A stretch of 6,486 bases of DNA from Peptostreptococcaceae bacterium (GTDB lineage: Bacteria; Bacillota_A; Clostridia; Peptostreptococcales; Anaerovoracaceae), in contig JAENWH010000115.1 of NCBI GenBank assembly GCA_016650135.1, positions 1-6,486 on the forward strand, given 5' to 3'. The stretch's first letter is position 1, and every line of letters begins with the position of its first letter. Under the pieces are notes generated by a model. It did no database searches, was not told the DNA's origin, and saw only the letters and a program-made list of their open reading frames with translations. This document shows positions 5,697-6,486 of the stretch, piece after piece. Both the position numbers and the translations under genes were made by a program.

Positions 5697-5723
5697 GCAT
5701 TTTCTTCGCAAATAGGGTATAAT
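5694..5723 (+). promoter_or_regulatory. Promoter of the gene at 5759, with -35 in the repeat edge
   Basis: TTGGCA (5694-5699) and a perfect TATAAT (5718-5723) are 18 bases apart. The first three bases of the -35 are the last three of the right inverted-repeat arm. Transcription would start near 5730, some 30 bases before the TTG start. Confidence 0.7.
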
Positions 5724-5745
5724 AAATCATCATAAAATACAGATT

Positions 5746-5761
5746 AAAGGAGAGCAAATTG
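5746..5761 (+). promoter_or_regulatory. Strong RBS selecting a TTG start at 5759
   Basis: AAAGGAG at 5746-5752 lies six bases before TTG at 5759-5761. The nearby ATG at 5769 is out of frame. The first in-frame ATG (5801) has no Shine-Dalgarno and would remove 14 codons. Confidence 0.8.
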
Positions 5762-6486
5762 AAAAAAAATGATTTCAAAGTAATAGTTGGCGGGCTTTCA
5801 ATGCCTGATAAAATAATAAGCAGAAGGTTCTTATCCTCTTTTGTAACAAATACAAGACTAATGGGTGTGGTTGGCTTATATATTAACTGGGAAATTGAAA
5901 CAAGGGATGGTTTTTTAAGTATGCATCAATACTTCTATTATGATGCCGAGGAATTTGGATTTGAAACCTATAAGGCCATTTACGGGAACAACGTCACTGA
6001 ATTGTATATCGTTGAGCAAACCCTTATTGGCGGACTTGGTGGAGATAAAATTGATCTTCTTGAGGATGAGGCCTGTACTATTCTTCAGCTGTTTGCGGAG
6101 GGCAGCCATACTCTTTCCGTTAAACTGCCAGGGAAAACCGAGGAATATTCATTTATTCTGGATAAGAAAATTGAAGACAAAGAAAAACTGATCGAGGTCG
6201 TCATGGGAAAGATGTGTGGCCCTATAGAGTCAAATTACCAGGTAATAAATTACTTCCTGATGCGTTGTTTTGCAAAGGATTTTATCGCAGCAAAATTTCT
6301 GGGCAGAGGTGATTTTGAGATTGACCTTTTCCTTGAATATATATCGTCCACCTTATGCAAAAATTCTATCAAAAAGGTTAAGGGCGGTAATATCAGCATT
6401 TACAGCTGCGAATCCTTAATTGAAGAAGAAGGTCGTTATGATTTGCTTTTCACAGAACTTTCCATTGAAAATTTTAAGGTTGTTTC
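5759..6486 (+). CDS. Hypothetical protein, 3' end beyond the window
   Basis: From TTG at 5759 the frame is open for 242 codons to the window edge, with a strong ribosome binding site and a good promoter, so it is very likely a real gene. I do not recognise the family. The peptide starts KKNDFKVIVGGLSMPDKIIS and has no signal peptide or obvious membrane segment, so it is probably cytosolic. Visible points are a Gly-rich GGLGGD at about residues 91-96, an acidic LLEDEAC just after, and several cysteines without metal-site spacing. The composition, rich in Lys, Glu, Ile and Phe, fits the neighbouring genes. It is transcribed away from metK and is separated from it by the inverted repeat pair. 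The C-terminus is not in view, so its length is unknown. Confidence 0.8.
   Translation, partial: MKKNDFKVIVGGLSMPDKIISRRFLSSFVTNTRLMGVVGLYINWEIETRDGFLSMHQYFYYDAEEFGFETYKAIYGNNVTELYIVEQTLIGGLGGDKIDLLEDEACTILQLFAEGSHTLSVKLPGKTEEYSFILDKKIEDKEKLIEVVMGKMCGPIESNYQVINYFLMRCFAKDFIAAKFLGRGDFEIDLFLEYISSTLCKNSIKKVKGGNISIYSCESLIEEEGRYDLLFTELSIENFKVV

Overview
The window looks like chromosomal DNA of a low-GC member of the Bacillota, most likely an anaerobic clostridium. The signs are AT-rich intergenic DNA, purine-rich Shine-Dalgarno sites, two TTG starts with strong ribosome binding sites, a SAM-I (S-box) riboswitch ahead of metK, and clostridial-type proteins. Genus and species cannot be told from the sequence.

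Layout. Positions 1-75 hold the first 25 codons of a leftward membrane protein, probably a CNNM/DUF21 'hemolysin-like' transporter. Positions 76-626 have no supported gene. They carry a 31-bp AT-rich tandem repeat array, a 16-bp direct repeat pair and a weak promoter candidate. A rightward pair follows: an MscS-type mechanosensitive channel (627-1748) and a QueG-like 4Fe-4S protein (1775-2692), 26 bases apart and probably co-transcribed. A perfect 17-bp hairpin with T-tracts on both sides (2724-2764) separates them from the leftward genes and probably terminates both converging transcripts. Both arms of this hairpin are perfect DnaA boxes.

The leftward unit is metK (5207-4023) followed 11 bases later by an aspartokinase gene (4011-2816). 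metK has a sigma-A-type promoter, a SAM-I aptamer and an intrinsic terminator in its leader, so high S-adenosylmethionine should switch the unit off. The aspartokinase is broken. A one-base deletion splits it after codon 178, its ATP-site motif reads KFRGSS instead of KFGGSS, and its last ~40 codons are missing. The reading frame ends inside a copy of a repeat that also occurs as a 22-bp inverted pair at 5542-5696.

That inverted pair lies between the metK promoter and a rightward gene of unknown function. This gene starts at TTG 5759 and runs open off the window edge. The right arm of the pair supplies the probable -35 box of this gene.

No complete new system is evident. The best leads are the decayed aspartokinase in a riboswitch-controlled operon, the repeat that seems to have truncated it, the scattered DnaA boxes, and the 31-bp tandem array.
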